Source of the DNA: Candidatus Liminaster caballi
Lineage (GTDB): Bacteria > Bacteroidota > Bacteroidia > Bacteroidales > UBA3663
Assembly: GCA_018065085.1 (NCBI GenBank)
Contig: JAGHUA010000030.1
Location: 1-64,000, forward strand
Length of the DNA: 64,000 bases
Direction: 5' to 3'
Shown: positions 35,120-45,539 of the stretch, in pieces
Numbering within the stretch: the stretch's first letter is position 1
Layout: each line of letters opens with the position of its first letter
Position numbers and translations under genes: made by a program
Notes under the pieces: model-generated
Told to the model about the DNA's origin: nothing
The model's database searches: none
The model's input: only the letters and a program-made list of their open reading frames with translations

Positions 35120-37188
35120 TGATTGATCAGCTGACCATAGATAAGATTCGAGACACCGCACAGATCCTTGATGTGGTGGGTGAATACGTTTCCCTGCGCC
35201 GCAGGGGACAGAACTATCTGGGTCTCTGTCCGTTCCATGCCGACAAGACACCGTCGTTCTATGTGTCGCCGGCAAAGAATTTCTGTAAGTGCTTCTCGTG
35301 CGGAGAGGGCGGCGACCCGATCCACTTCCTGATGAAGCATGAACAGATTTCCTACATGGAGGCCATCCGTCAGCTGGCAAAGAAGTATAGCATAGAACTG
35401 CACGAACGCGAGCAAACCAAGGAGGAACGCGAGGCGCAGAACGACCGAGAGGGAATGTTGCGACTTAATGAGTTCGCAATGAAGACCTTTGAGGAGGATC
35501 TCTATGGCACACAGGAGGGCAAGAACATTGGCCTTACGTATTTCTATGAGCGAGGTTTGCAGGATGAGACCATCAAGCGTTTCAATCTCGGTTATGCGGT
35601 TAGCGGTAAAACCGATTTCTCCACGCGGGCATTAAAACAGGGCCATAAGCGCGAGTATCTGCTTGATCCTACTGAGACGAGAAAGGTGGGCGTTGGCTTG
35701 TGCTATGGCGACGATCCAGCCAAGATGCCGGTATGCCGATTTGCAGGACGAGTCATCTTTCCATTCCACTCACTGTCGGGCAAACCGATTGCGTTCAGCG
35801 GTCGAATCCTCGAACGTGTTGACCACGCATTCAAGAAATATGTAAACTCGCCTGAGTCGATGATCTATCACAAGAGCAATTTCCTCTACGGCATTTTCCA
35901 AGCCAAGGGCGAGATTGCAAGGCGCGACAAATGCTATATTGTCGAGGGCAACGTGGATGTCCTGTCCATGTCGCAGGCGGGATTCGTCAACGTCGTAGCT
36001 TCGGCGGGTACGGCATTGACCACCAACCAGATCCGCATGATCAAGCGATTCACGTCGAATGTCACTCTGATGTTCGATGGAGATGCGGCTGGCATCAGGG
36101 CATCGCTCAAGACCATCGACCTGCTTCTGCTTGAAGGCATGAAGGTGAAGCTGTTGCTATTGCCTGATGGCGATGATCCGGACAGCTTCTGCCGTAAGCA
36201 TACCACAGAGGAGGTGCAGCGTTTCTTCGATGCCAACGAGCAGGATTTCATCACCTACAAGACCCAGATGATGCTGGAGGAGACGTCGGCCGATCCGCTG
36301 CAGAATAGCAAGGTGGTGAACAGCATTGTCAAGAGCATCGCCCTGATTGAAGATCCGATTGTCACCTCGCTTTATGTGCGTCAGACGGCACAGATGATTT
36401 CAGTGAGCGAAGCAGCTGTGCTTGCCGCCCTCAATGAACAGCGAAACACTAACTATGCCGACGAGTTGCGACGCATGGAGATCGAAGCTCGCCGTGCGGA
36501 ATATCTTGCCAGCCAGCAGGCCGAGGAAACGCCGAGGGAACAGGCACCGTCTTCCGACACACCGCCGTCTTCCGAACCTCAGCCGTTGCCAGCTGCGCCA
36601 CAGCCATTCGTGCCGAAACCCGAACCGAGTGCCTTGAGTGAGAATCGAATATCCGAGCGTACACGGTGCGAACAGAACATCGTGCGTTATGTGGTCAGGT
36701 CAGGAGGCAAGTCTATCAACCTGAAGTGGAAAGACACCGACGGCAAAGACCAGTCGGAGGTTTGGCGCGTGATCGACTACATCGGCTACGATCTCTATCA
36801 GGATAACATTGTCTTTGAGTCGCCTTTGTATGCTCAGATGCTCCAGCTTGCCATCGATGCAACGGCCGATCCGCAGGTCGAGTTCGACAGCGTGCGCTTC
36901 TTCACCGGAATCAACGATCAGAATGTGATGCTTGAGGTCAACAGGCTGCTCGAAGACCGATACGACGCTTTGGGAATTGTGGAGAATGTCGAGGATCTTG
37001 ACGTGCTCATACCTCGCTGTCTGCTCGAACTGAAGGAGGTGATCCTGAGAAACCAGATCAAGGATTTGCGTATGCAGCTCCGTGTTCAGGGTGCCGATGT
37101 GACCGAGATCATGCGCCTGCTGACCGAGAAAACCGAGACAAAGAAGGCCATCGAAAAGGAACTCGGCGAGCGTATTATCATTGCCTGA
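35119..37188 (+). CDS. dnaG: DNA primase
   Basis: The 689-residue replication primase has an N-terminal CHC2 zinc domain (CPFH...CKCFSCGEGG, residues about 38-65), the primase core and a TOPRIM domain with VEGNVDVLSM and FDGDAAG. A Pro-rich linker (about 465-510) precedes the C-terminal DnaB-binding helical part. It overlaps the rsmA stop by one base, so translation is probably coupled. The 3' flank contains two copies of GCGAGAATGCC. Confidence 0.96.
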   Translation: MIDQLTIDKIRDTAQILDVVGEYVSLRRRGQNYLGLCPFHADKTPSFYVSPAKNFCKCFSCGEGGDPIHFLMKHEQISYMEAIRQLAKKYSIELHEREQTKEEREAQNDREGMLRLNEFAMKTFEEDLYGTQEGKNIGLTYFYERGLQDETIKRFNLGYAVSGKTDFSTRALKQGHKREYLLDPTETRKVGVGLCYGDDPAKMPVCRFAGRVIFPFHSLSGKPIAFSGRILERVDHAFKKYVNSPESMIYHKSNFLYGIFQAKGEIARRDKCYIVEGNVDVLSMSQAGFVNVVASAGTALTTNQIRMIKRFTSNVTLMFDGDAAGIRASLKTIDLLLLEGMKVKLLLLPDGDDPDSFCRKHTTEEVQRFFDANEQDFITYKTQMMLEETSADPLQNSKVVNSIVKSIALIEDPIVTSLYVRQTAQMISVSEAAVLAALNEQRNTNYADELRRMEIEARRAEYLASQQAEETPREQAPSSDTPPSSEPQPLPAAPQPFVPKPEPSALSENRISERTRCEQNIVRYVVRSGGKSINLKWKDTDGKDQSEVWRVIDYIGYDLYQDNIVFESPLYAQMLQLAIDATADPQVEFDSVRFFTGINDQNVMLEVNRLLEDRYDALGIVENVEDLDVLIPRCLLELKEVILRNQIKDLRMQLRVQGADVTEIMRLLTEKTETKKAIEKELGERIIIA

Positions 37189-37353
37189 TTGTTGGTCGCG
37201 AGAATGCCTAAGGGGCATGGCGAGAATGCCCAAAGGTGCTTATACTGCTCTATCAATGTAATATTTAGTTGAAAAAAAGCGGCAAAAGAGTGAAAAAATG
37301 TATTGTTTTAAACTTTTTTGTCTAAACTTTTCGTTTGTTTTCGGTCAAATTAT

Positions 37354-37361
37354 TAAATTTG
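37354..37361 (+). promoter_or_regulatory. -7 element of the TPR protein gene
   Basis: TAAATTTG lies 53 bp before the ATG at 37415. A TTTG at 37334 is spaced only 16 bp away, so the match is partial. It argues against an in-frame start at 37298. Confidence 0.45.
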
Positions 37362-37414
37362 CACCTTGTAAATTACTAAAAAGCATTTGTTGTACATATA
37401 GTATTTCTTGCATA

Positions 37415-38938
37415 ATGAAGCGTTTGTTTTTATCTTTTCTTTGTTGTGTCGTTGGATTTTCATCACAGATGTTCGGTCAGACGGATACCCTCGCGTTGAC
37501 CGAGATGCGCGCATTGCACCGTGAGTTTAAGAATGGAGCTCAGGTATATTATGGCGAGCGCTATGCCGGACAGTCAAAGGAACTGAGTAACATGCTGTCC
37601 GCTGCCGGTTCTTATATTGATTATTTTGCCAATCAGGATCTCTCTTCTGTTCCGTCTTGGGAGTTGCCAATCATTGATATGGTCAAGACGGGTCAGTATG
37701 CCAATGCCATTGCCCGTTACGAACGTCGCAATCTTTTGGGCGAGTTTGAGTCGGGCGCTGATCTCTATCCGAGCATCGAACGTTATGTGATGCTGCTTGA
37801 GTTGTCGGGCATCCGTCAGAATGCCATCAAGGGATTGACCACCATCACCAAGGTTGCCGATACCGATACAACCACACTCCGCAGCATGAATACGCTGATT
37901 ACCCTGGCCATTGATCTGCGTCAGTATTCTGTTGCCGACAATTATTTCAATGTCTATTACCGCCGTTCGTCGGGTAAACCGGCTGACGTGGCTCAGGTTT
38001 TCGCTCTGCGTGCCGAGGCCTGTATGCGCCGAAGCAAGCCAAATGAGGCTCTGCGTATGGCAGCTCATGCCGTGTCGCTCTATGACAGCCTTGCCACAGC
38101 AAGCAAGGATCCGGGCTTTGAGGCTTTGAACCGTGCCCGTGCCTTCCGTGTCCAGGGTGAAATTGCCAACCGCCTTGACGAATATGAATCAAGTCTTGCA
38201 AATCTTTACAAGAGCTTTGACCTCTATGAGATGTCGGCTGGCCAGAACGGCATTGCCAATCTCACAGAACGTGTACGTGCCTACTATTCGATGGGTATGC
38301 TTGCCACCGACCTCAAAGATTATGAGTTCGCCGATAAATGCTATCGTAAGGTCGAGGCGCTTGGTAGCTGGATGTTCGAGGGCAACCGTTATCAGCAGTT
38401 GCAGTTCACATTCAGTTCGATGCGTCTGCGCGGTCTTGCCCTTGTTCAGCAGGGTCAGTATGACGAGGCCTATCAGGTCTATATGCTTGCCGAGGAAGCA
38501 TTGAACGAGATGGAGCGGATTGCCCCAAACACCAATATCATTGCTTTCCAGAACATCAACTTCAACATCGCTTCCCTCTACTATTCATCGGGCAATCTTG
38601 AGAAGGCGCTCGAATACGATAGGAAGATCCTCGACATGGTGCTCAATGACCATCAGACCGAGGAACACCGTCATAACCTCGACCTCGCTTACTGTTACAA
38701 GTATGTAGGCAACTGCTTGTGGGCAATCGGCTATAACAAGTACCTGCAGGGCAATAAGAAGAAGACCAAGGAGGTTATGGACCAGTACAAAGAGGCTCAG
38801 CAGAACTATCAGATGGCTCGCCGCTACAATCCTAAGGACATGGAGGCACGTGCCAAGGCTGAACTGGCATCGCTCATCCTTCAGGGTCTTGAGAAACCAC
38901 AGCCTATGCCACGCAATGTGGCCAACCGAAATGACTGA
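37415..38938 (+). CDS. Secreted TPR-repeat protein
   Basis: The 507-residue product has a signal peptide (MKRLFLSFLCCVVGFSSQMFGQ) and is otherwise helical with several tetratricopeptide-like repeats (for example around AEACMRRSKPNEALRMAAHAV and NLEKALEYDRKILDMVL). It is a periplasmic protein, probably a protein-protein interaction scaffold; the specific role is unknown. hisG begins 45 bp downstream, so read-through into the histidine operon is possible. Confidence 0.82.
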   Translation: MKRLFLSFLCCVVGFSSQMFGQTDTLALTEMRALHREFKNGAQVYYGERYAGQSKELSNMLSAAGSYIDYFANQDLSSVPSWELPIIDMVKTGQYANAIARYERRNLLGEFESGADLYPSIERYVMLLELSGIRQNAIKGLTTITKVADTDTTTLRSMNTLITLAIDLRQYSVADNYFNVYYRRSSGKPADVAQVFALRAEACMRRSKPNEALRMAAHAVSLYDSLATASKDPGFEALNRARAFRVQGEIANRLDEYESSLANLYKSFDLYEMSAGQNGIANLTERVRAYYSMGMLATDLKDYEFADKCYRKVEALGSWMFEGNRYQQLQFTFSSMRLRGLALVQQGQYDEAYQVYMLAEEALNEMERIAPNTNIIAFQNINFNIASLYYSSGNLEKALEYDRKILDMVLNDHQTEEHRHNLDLAYCYKYVGNCLWAIGYNKYLQGNKKKTKEVMDQYKEAQQNYQMARRYNPKDMEARAKAELASLILQGLEKPQPMPRNVANRND

Positions 38939-38983
38939 TCTGGTCATTACTGATATTTGTATTCACTTTTATTTATCTGACTT

Positions 38984-39835
38984 ATGTTGCGTATTGCTAT
39001 CCAGTCGAAAGGCCGACTGTTTGAAGATTGCATGGACCTGCTGAAAGAGGCAGGCATCAAATTGAGTAATGCCAAGCGCACGCTCCTCATCCCATCGAGC
39101 AATTTCCCTGTTGAGGTGCTTTATCTGCGCGATGACGATATTCCTGAGTGTGTTGCCAATGGCGTGGCCGATGTCGGCATCGTTGGCCTTAACGAGTTCA
39201 AGGAGCGTCAGAAGGATGCTCGTATTGTCAAGGAACTCGGTTTCTCAAAGTGCCGTCTTTCGCTTGCCATCCCACAGCTCATTGACTATCCTGGCGTTGA
39301 GTGGTTCAATGGCAAGAAGATTGCCACTTCCTATCCGGTCATTCTCCGCGAGTGGCTCGATGCCAACAATATCAAGGCCGATATCCATGTGATCACTGGT
39401 TCGGTCGAGATCTCGCCTAACATCGGTCTTGGCGATGCCATCTTCGATATTGTATCTTCAGGTTCTACCCTCGTGAGCAACCGTCTGAAGGAAGTCGAGG
39501 TTGTGGTCGAAAGCCAGGCCGTCCTGATTGCCAACAATAATCTCGATGCCGAAAAGCAGGAGATTCTTGACGAACTGCTCTTCCGTTTTGAGGCTGTACG
39601 CTCGGCTGAGGACAAGAAGTACGTGATGATGAACGTTCCTGACTCTTCCATCGAGGCCGTACTTGCCCTTCTCCCTGCCACTAAGGCACCAACCGTGATT
39701 CCTCTCGCCACCCAGGGCTGGCACAGCATCCACACCGTGATCAAGGAAAAGACTTTCTGGGAGTTGGTCGGCAAACTGAAGGCCGCCGGTGCAGAAGGAA
39801 TCCTTGCGCTCAATATTGAGAAAATGGTGATGTGA
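38984..39835 (+). CDS. hisG: ATP phosphoribosyltransferase (long form)
   Basis: The first enzyme of histidine synthesis condenses ATP and PRPP. The 283-residue length is the long form with the C-terminal ACT-like regulatory domain that binds histidine (last about 75 residues). LRIAIQSKGRLFEDCMDLL and DIVSSGSTL are family motifs. Long-form HisG needs no HisZ, consistent with none here. It opens the hisGDCB cluster; no His-rich leader peptide is present in the short upstream gap. Confidence 0.95.
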   Translation: MLRIAIQSKGRLFEDCMDLLKEAGIKLSNAKRTLLIPSSNFPVEVLYLRDDDIPECVANGVADVGIVGLNEFKERQKDARIVKELGFSKCRLSLAIPQLIDYPGVEWFNGKKIATSYPVILREWLDANNIKADIHVITGSVEISPNIGLGDAIFDIVSSGSTLVSNRLKEVEVVVESQAVLIANNNLDAEKQEILDELLFRFEAVRSAEDKKYVMMNVPDSSIEAVLALLPATKAPTVIPLATQGWHSIHTVIKEKTFWELVGKLKAAGAEGILALNIEKMVM

Positions 39836-39838
39836 TGA

Positions 39839-39905
39839 GCAAAGAGAATAAAGGGTAATGAGTAGAGAGAATTGGGTAGAGAGTAATGAGTAAAGGGTAA
39901 AGAAG
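39839..39905 (+). repeat. Low-complexity GAGTAAAGGGTAA-type repeats
   Basis: The 74-bp hisG-hisD gap is built of imperfect repeats of AGTAATGAGTAAAGGGTAA-like units, purine-rich on the plus strand. It interrupts the otherwise tight his operon. Confidence 0.5.
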
Positions 39906-39909
39906 AAAG

Positions 39910-41196
39910 ATGACGACCTATTTATATCCAGATAAAAGCCAATGGGCAGAGATTGTCGAGCGACCAACGTTCGACAATTCTCAATTGCGCGACCTCGTGA
40001 GTGGCCTGCTCGCTCAAATTAGGGAGGGCGGCGATAAGGTGTTGCGCGAACTTGAGGCGAAGTTTGATCATTGTGAACTTGATTCGCTTGCCGTAAGTGA
40101 GGCAGAGTTTGACGAGGCAAGGAATATCGTGGCTCCTGAACTTGCCGATGCCATCAGCAATGCCGCTCGCAACATCGAGGCTTTCCATGCCTCACAGCGT
40201 TTTGTGGGCAAGGCGGTTGAGACTCAGCCGGGTGTGACATGCTGGCAGAAGTCCATTCCTATCGACAAGGTCGGCCTTTACATTCCAGGCGGCACGGCTC
40301 CGTTGTTCTCCACCGTGCTGATGCTTGCCATTCCTGCCAAGATTGCAGGTTGCGGTGAGATCGTACTCTGCACACCTCCTAATGCTGAGGGCAAAGTCAA
40401 CCCAGCCATTCTCTATGCCGCCACTGTTGCAGGCGTGACAAAGGTCTTCAAGGTTGGCGGCGTTCAGGCCATCGGAGCCCTGGCCTATGGCACCGAGTCT
40501 GTGCCGAAGGTCTATAAGATCTTTGGTCCTGGCAATCAGTTCGTACAGATGGCCAAGCAGCTCGTATCGTTGCGCGATGTTGCCATCGACATGCCTGCCG
40601 GACCGTCCGAGGTCTGTGTGGTGGCCGATGCTGATGCCGATCCTGATTATGTGGCAAGCGACTTCCTTTCGCAAGCCGAACATGGAGCCGACAGCCAGGC
40701 CATACTCATCACCGACAGCGAGTCGTTGGCCGCGAAGTTTGAAGAGGTGATGGCTGCACAGCTTGAGTTGCTCAAGCGTCAGGAACTGACACGCAAGTCT
40801 CTTGTGCATTCCAAGGTCATCGTGCTCCGCAACATGGACGATGTCATGGAGCTGGTCAACGAGTATGCTCCCGAACACCTTATTATAAATACGCGCGCTT
40901 ATATGGAACTTGCCGAGAAGGTTCGCAATGCCGGATCGGTGTTCCTCGGTCCTTACAGTCCTGAGAGTGCCGGTGACTATGCGTCGGGCACCAACCACAC
41001 GCTGCCGACCAACGGTTATGCCAAGTCATATAACGGAGTGAATCTCGATTCATACATGCGCAAGGTCACGTTCCAGCATCTCACAGCCGATGGTCTCCGC
41101 ACCTTAGGCCCTGTCATTGAGGTGATGGCAGCCAATGAGCAGCTCGATGCCCATAAGAATGCAGTCACCGTGCGTCTTCAGAATCTAAAATCCTAA
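39910..41196 (+). CDS. hisD: Histidinol dehydrogenase
   Basis: The 428-residue zinc enzyme catalyses the last two oxidations, L-histidinol to histidine. It shows VGLYIPGGTAPLFSTVLM, GPGNQFVQMAKQ, the DMPAGPSEVCVVAD segment and QAEHGADSQAIL with the zinc ligands, and APEHLIINT. Length is normal. hisC follows after 4 bp. Confidence 0.96.
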   Translation: MTTYLYPDKSQWAEIVERPTFDNSQLRDLVSGLLAQIREGGDKVLRELEAKFDHCELDSLAVSEAEFDEARNIVAPELADAISNAARNIEAFHASQRFVGKAVETQPGVTCWQKSIPIDKVGLYIPGGTAPLFSTVLMLAIPAKIAGCGEIVLCTPPNAEGKVNPAILYAATVAGVTKVFKVGGVQAIGALAYGTESVPKVYKIFGPGNQFVQMAKQLVSLRDVAIDMPAGPSEVCVVADADADPDYVASDFLSQAEHGADSQAILITDSESLAAKFEEVMAAQLELLKRQELTRKSLVHSKVIVLRNMDDVMELVNEYAPEHLIINTRAYMELAEKVRNAGSVFLGPYSPESAGDYASGTNHTLPTNGYAKSYNGVNLDSYMRKVTFQHLTADGLRTLGPVIEVMAANEQLDAHKNAVTVRLQNLKS

Positions 41197-41200
41197 GCCA

Positions 41201-42241
41201 ATGGAACTGTCATCAGTAGTACGTCCGAATATCCTGGCCCTTGAGCCATACAGTTGCGCCCGCGATGAATTCAAGGGTGAGGCCAGCGTCTTTCTCGATG
41301 CAAACGAGAGTCCGTACAACAACGGTCTGAACCGTTATCCTGATCCTCTTCAATCCGAGGTCAAGCGTCTGCTTGCTCCATTGAAGGGTGTTCACGAAGA
41401 CCAGATCTTCCTTGGCAATGGTTCTGACGAGGCCATCGACCTCATCTATCGCATTTTCTGTCAGCCACATTCAGACAATGTTGTGGCCATCAGTCCGTCG
41501 TATGGCATGTATAAGGTTTGTGCCGATGTCAATGATGTGCTCTATCATGCCGTGCCATTGACTGCTGATTTTCAGATCGACCGCAAGGCGCTGGCAGGCC
41601 GAGTCACTCTCCGCACAAAGGTGATTTGGATCTGTTCGCCCAACAATCCTACGGGCAATGCGTTCCCTCAGGCCGACATCGAGTTCTTTGCTTCACGCTA
41701 TCCTAACAAGATCATTGTGGTCGATGAGGCTTATATCGACTTCTCCTCACAGCCGTCGATGACTTCGCTCCTCGACCGCTATCCCAATCTCATCGTGCTC
41801 CAGACCTTCTCAAAGGCATGGGGTCATGCAGCCATGCGTCTTGGCATTGCCATGGCGTCCAGGGAGATTATCTCGCTCTTCAATAAGGTCAAGTATCCGT
41901 ATAATGTCAGCGAGCTGACCCAGCGTGAGGCCGTGCGCATGCTCACCGATGATGTTGACAAGGTGCGTGATCAGATTGAGGAAGTCCTGGCTCAGCGCGA
42001 TGTACTCCGGCAGCTTCTTCTCTCGTTGCCTTGCGTCGAGTGTGTCTATCCGAGTGATGCCAACTTCCTTCTGGTGCGTGTGTCCGATGCCAATGCCATC
42101 TACATGTATCTGCAGCAGCAGGGCGTCATTGTGCGTAATCGCAACAGCGTTCAGCTCTGTGCCGGATGCCTGCGCATCACCGTCGGCACGCCCGAAGAGA
42201 ATGCCACCCTCTTTAATGAACTCAAAACCTATACCCGCTAA
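41201..42241 (+). CDS. hisC: Histidinol-phosphate aminotransferase
   Basis: The 346-residue class I/II PLP aminotransferase makes histidinol phosphate from imidazole-acetol phosphate. LDANESPYNNGLNRYPDP, NGSDEAIDLI, CSPNNPTGN, VVDEAYIDF and the PLP lysine in TFSKAWG are all present. It lies between hisD (4 bp) and hisB (12 bp). Confidence 0.96.
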   Translation: MELSSVVRPNILALEPYSCARDEFKGEASVFLDANESPYNNGLNRYPDPLQSEVKRLLAPLKGVHEDQIFLGNGSDEAIDLIYRIFCQPHSDNVVAISPSYGMYKVCADVNDVLYHAVPLTADFQIDRKALAGRVTLRTKVIWICSPNNPTGNAFPQADIEFFASRYPNKIIVVDEAYIDFSSQPSMTSLLDRYPNLIVLQTFSKAWGHAAMRLGIAMASREIISLFNKVKYPYNVSELTQREAVRMLTDDVDKVRDQIEEVLAQRDVLRQLLLSLPCVECVYPSDANFLLVRVSDANAIYMYLQQQGVIVRNRNSVQLCAGCLRITVGTPEENATLFNELKTYTR

Positions 42242-42253
42242 ACTCTGACCGCT

Positions 42254-43417
42254 ATGAAGAAATGTCTGTTTATCGACCGTGACGGCACTCTCATCGTCGA
42301 GCCGCCAGTAACCGAACAGGTCGATTCGTTCGAGCAGGTTGAATTTCTGCCTCGTGTCATCCAGAACCTTGCCTTTATCCGCAAGAAGCTGGACTATGAC
42401 TTCGTGATTGTGTCAAACCAGGACGGACTTGGCACTCCTGACAATCCCATGGATCGTTTCACGGCCATCAACGACCTGGTGATGCGTGTGTTCCATACCG
42501 AGGGCGTCGATTTCGATGAGATGTACTTCGACGAGCATACGCCTGCCGACAATCATCCTAACCGCAAGCCGGGTACAGGTATGCTCCGTAAGTTCATCGA
42601 GGGCAACGGCACTGAGTACGATCTTGCCGGCAGCTATGTCATCGGTGATCGTCTGACTGACATCCAGCTGGCACACAACCTCGGCTGCAAGGGCATTCTT
42701 CTGGCTCAGAATGGTTCGGTTGACGACTGCCGTGAGTGGCTTTGGGAACAGCATAACAGCGACGGACGTGCATTGATCAACGACTGTGCGCTCATTGCCG
42801 AGGATTGGGACGCCGTTGCTGCCTTCCTCTTTGCCGGCGATCGCCGCGCTGAGGTCAAGCGCACTACTAAAGAGACTGACATCCGCATCGAGGTCGATCT
42901 CGATGGCACCGGACGTTCGGAGATTCATACCGGCTTGGGCTTCTTCGATCACATGCTCGAACAGATTGCCAAGCACGGACAGATGGATCTTACCATTGAG
43001 GTAAAGGGTGACCTTCATGTCGATGAGCATCATACCATCGAGGACACAGGCATTGCCCTTGGCGAATGTATTGCCAAGGCATTGGGCGACAAGCGAGGCA
43101 TCGGACGCTATGGTTTCTGTCTGCCGATGGACGACTGTCTGTGTCAGGTGGCTTTGGATTTTGGCGGACGCGCATGGCTCGTTTGGGACGCAGAGTTCCA
43201 TCGTGAGAAGATTGGTGAGATGCCCACCGAGATGTTCCTCCACTTCTTCAAGTCGTTCAGCGATGCCGCACGCATTAATCTGAACATCAAGGCTGAGGGT
43301 GACAACGAACACCACAAGATTGAAGGCATTTTCAAGGCACTTGCCCGTGCTTTGAAGATGGCCAAGGAACGCGATATACATCACTTCGAACTGCCGTCGA
43401 GCAAAGGCCTTCTCTGA
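42254..43417 (+). CDS. hisB: Bifunctional histidinol-phosphatase / imidazoleglycerol-phosphate dehydratase
   Basis: The 387-residue fusion starts with a HAD-type phosphatase (FIDRDGTLI, residues 6-14; VIGDRLTDI) and, from about 195, an imidazoleglycerol-phosphate dehydratase with manganese-binding [12 protein letters not shown] and a second His cluster in the [16 protein letters not shown] segment. It covers steps six and eight of the pathway. hisH, hisA, hisF and hisI are not in the window and must be encoded elsewhere. Confidence 0.95.
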   Translation: MKKCLFIDRDGTLIVEPPVTEQVDSFEQVEFLPRVIQNLAFIRKKLDYDFVIVSNQDGLGTPDNPMDRFTAINDLVMRVFHTEGVDFDEMYFDEHTPADNHPNRKPGTGMLRKFIEGNGTEYDLAGSYVIGDRLTDIQLAHNLGCKGILLAQNGSVDDCREWLWEQHNSDGRALINDCALIAEDWDAVAAFLFAGDRRAEVKRTTKETDIRIEVDLDGTGRSEIHTGLGFFDHMLEQIAKHGQMDLTIEVKGDLHVDEHHTIEDTGIALGECIAKALGDKRGIGRYGFCLPMDDCLCQVALDFGGRAWLVWDAEFHREKIGEMPTEMFLHFFKSFSDAARINLNIKAEGDNEHHKIEGIFKALARALKMAKERDIHHFELPSSKGLL

Positions 43418-43497
43418 CCTTATGCCTGGCAACAAGCATTGCTAAGAGAGAACAATTCTTGTAACACATTTTATTAACCATTAAATTATTAACTACT

Positions 43498-44037
43498 ATG
43501 GCAAAGGAATTGAAAGGAACAAAGACTGAAGCCAACCTTTGGAAGGCTTTCGCAGGTGAGTCACAGGCTCGCAACAAGTACACATATTATGCATCTAAGG
43601 CAAAGAAGGACGGCTTCGAGCAGGTAGCAGCAATCTTTGAGGAGACTGCAGCCCAGGAGAAGGAGCACGCTAAGATGTGGTTCAAGCTCGTTCATGGCAT
43701 CGGCGACACCAAGGAGAATCTGAAGGCTGCTGCTGAGGGCGAGAACGATGAGTGGACAGATATGTATCCAACCATGGCCAAGGAGGCTAAGGAGGAAGGC
43801 TTCGACGACATCGCTAAGCTCTTCGAGCTCGTAGCTCAGGTCGAGAAGGCTCATGAGGAGCGTTACAAGAAGCTTCTTGCCAACATCGAGAAGGGCATCG
43901 TGTTCAGCGCTGATGGCGATGTTGTATGGCAGTGCCGCAACTGCGGTCACCTCCACTTCGGCAAGACAGCACCAGAGCTCTGCCCTGTATGCTCACACCC
44001 ACAGGCATACTTCCAGCTCCAGCAGAACAACTTCTGA
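43498..44037 (+). CDS. rbr: Rubrerythrin
   Basis: The 179-residue non-haem iron protein reduces hydrogen peroxide in anaerobes. The N-terminal ferritin-like four-helix domain carries the di-iron ExxH motifs ([31 protein letters not shown]). The C-terminal rubredoxin domain has CRNCGH and CPVCSH (residues about 143-163). It is well separated from hisB and followed by a strong terminator, so it is a single-gene unit. Confidence 0.96.
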   Translation: MAKELKGTKTEANLWKAFAGESQARNKYTYYASKAKKDGFEQVAAIFEETAAQEKEHAKMWFKLVHGIGDTKENLKAAAEGENDEWTDMYPTMAKEAKEEGFDDIAKLFELVAQVEKAHEERYKKLLANIEKGIVFSADGDVVWQCRNCGHLHFGKTAPELCPVCSHPQAYFQLQQNNF

Positions 44038-44044
44038 TAGATTG

Positions 44045-44120
44045 AAAACTCGATAACTCGGGTTTCGATAATCCGATAACTCGAAAGTCGAGAAAACATA
44101 ATCCGATTGCTCGAATTTTC
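44045..44120. repeat. ATAACTCG/ATAATCCGAT-type short repeats
   Basis: Between the rubrerythrin stop and its terminator lies a run of near repeats (GATAACTCG, ATAATCCGAT, ACTCGAAAGTCGAG) of about 18-25 bp period. No gene. Confidence 0.45.
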
Positions 44121-44130
44121 GTGATATACA

Positions 44131-44175
44131 AAAAAGCAGTGAATGATCTGAATGGGTCATTCACTGCTTCTTTTA
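44131..44175. terminator. Bidirectional rho-independent terminator
   Basis: GCAGTGAATGATC (44136-44148) pairs with GGTCATTCACTGC (44155-44167) over 13 bp with one G-T, with an A-run before and a T-run after. It serves rbr on the plus strand and the convergent ABC/GntR operon on the minus strand. Confidence 0.88.
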
Positions 44176-44225
44176 AACAACATTATTAATTATGCGGGGC
44201 GGAGTCTGTGGTTACAGACACGCGG

Positions 44226-44585
44226 TTAGCATTCTGATTGGAGGGCCTTGATGAGGTCATCGGTCGAGAAGTGGAGGAGTTTCATCTCGGCAGCGAGGGC
44301 AGGGAGCTTTTCTTCGAGCAGGCGTTTGGTTCGCACCTCGCGGATGATGTTTTCGGCATTTTCCGAGAGGTAGTTACCCTTGCCGCGCTTGCTGTAGATG
44401 ATTTCCTGCTGCATAAGGCGTTCGATGGTGCGCATCACCGTGTTAGGGTTCACTTCCAGTTCGACCGACAGTTCTCTGACCGACGGAATCTGGTCGTCAG
44501 CCTTGATCTGGCCCGACAGCACACGGTCGCAGATTAGATCGTAGATCTGCAGGAAGATAGGTTGGGCGTTAGTCTGAAATTCCAT
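44226..44585 (-). CDS. GntR-family regulator, YtrA type
   Basis: The 119-residue protein has an N-terminal winged helix-turn-helix of the GntR family (IPSVRELSVELEVNPNTVMRTIERL, residues about 33-58) and only a short helical tail, as in the YtrA subfamily. Such regulators repress the ABC transporter genes they sit with. Here it is the last gene of the operon, after ATPase and permease (9-bp gap). Confidence 0.92.
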   Translation of the reverse strand: MEFQTNAQPIFLQIYDLICDRVLSGQIKADDQIPSVRELSVELEVNPNTVMRTIERLMQQEIIYSKRGKGNYLSENAENIIREVRTKRLLEEKLPALAAEMKLLHFSTDDLIKALQSEC

Positions 44586-44594
44586 AGGTTTTGG

Positions 44595-45515
44595 CTATTT
44601 TGCCTGCTTGCGGCAGATTTGACGATAGAAGATAAAGAACAGCGCTACAACAAGAACGGGCAGGGCGTACAACACGTAGTTTGCGATGCTGAATGCTGTG
44701 TTCAGGAATTCTGCTGCAACCTGATCGCTCATAGCGTCAGTCGAAGAGACGATGCTTACTACCCAGCAGATGCCGAAGACGATGGCGATGACAACCAGCA
44801 CGAAGCCTGTCAGGTAGTAGCAGACGATGCTCTTGATCTGTGTGTTGTTGGTAAACAGCATGTTGAGCACGATATAGAAACCGAAACTGATCAGTGCCGT
44901 GATAGGAGCCATGCGAGTAGCCAACAAGATGAAGTCGGTTTCAGCGTCGCCTAATCCAAGCTCCATGCTGTTCATTTGCTGACCGATCTCAGAGATTGAC
45001 GGACCGTCGAGGTACGCGCTCATAAAGTCGAGGCCTCTCTGCGCGTCAAAGAATACAAACGGATTGCATGTCCAGTCATACTCAGGACTGCTGAGCGAGC
45101 AGAGGAACATGGTGATATAGAACAGCACGAGATAGAGAGTCCAGACGCCGAGCCATCCGAAGAGATAGTCGAGCAGCATGACCGTATATTTCTCGAGCGA
45201 TGTGCCTGGCAGGGTCAGGTAGCTGGTAGATGTGCGTGGCTCGCAGAATTTCTTGCTAAGGATGGTGGTCACCACCAGAACCATTGCGACGTTGGCATAG
45301 CTGAAGAATGAATAAGTGAATGTGGCAACCAATCCTGGCAGGGCCTCGCCGCCCATCGTCGGCAGCTGGCTGTGGATCACGAAGTAGATGAGGGCGATGA
45401 ATGCGAAGATCGATGTGATGACAAGGGCTGTCATGCCCATCATGCGTTTGTTGAGCATCCAGTCGTAGCGGAGCAATGCGGCTACGCGGTTGATGTTGAA
45501 TATGCTTGTTTTCAT
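44595..45515 (-). CDS. ABC transporter membrane protein
   Basis: The 306-residue integral membrane protein has about six hydrophobic segments (for example residues 25-50, 70-90, 110-140, 205-230, 240-262, 280-300). There is no conserved catalytic motif. It is placed directly after an ABC ATPase (24-bp gap) and before a YtrA-type regulator, so it is the permease of that transporter. The substrate is unknown; related cassettes respond to envelope or peptide stress. Confidence 0.8.
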   Translation of the reverse strand: MKTSIFNINRVAALLRYDWMLNKRMMGMTALVITSIFAFIALIYFVIHSQLPTMGGEALPGLVATFTYSFFSYANVAMVLVVTTILSKKFCEPRTSTSYLTLPGTSLEKYTVMLLDYLFGWLGVWTLYLVLFYITMFLCSLSSPEYDWTCNPFVFFDAQRGLDFMSAYLDGPSISEIGQQMNSMELGLGDAETDFILLATRMAPITALISFGFYIVLNMLFTNNTQIKSIVCYYLTGFVLVVIAIVFGICWVVSIVSSTDAMSDQVAAEFLNTAFSIANYVLYALPVLVVALFFIFYRQICRKQAK

Positions 45516-45539
45516 TGTTTTACTTTTTTTACGTGTTGC

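Noticed and set aside
42413-43435. Minus-strand ORF opposite hisB
   Set aside because: It is antisense to a clear hisB with full motifs and has no domain of its own.
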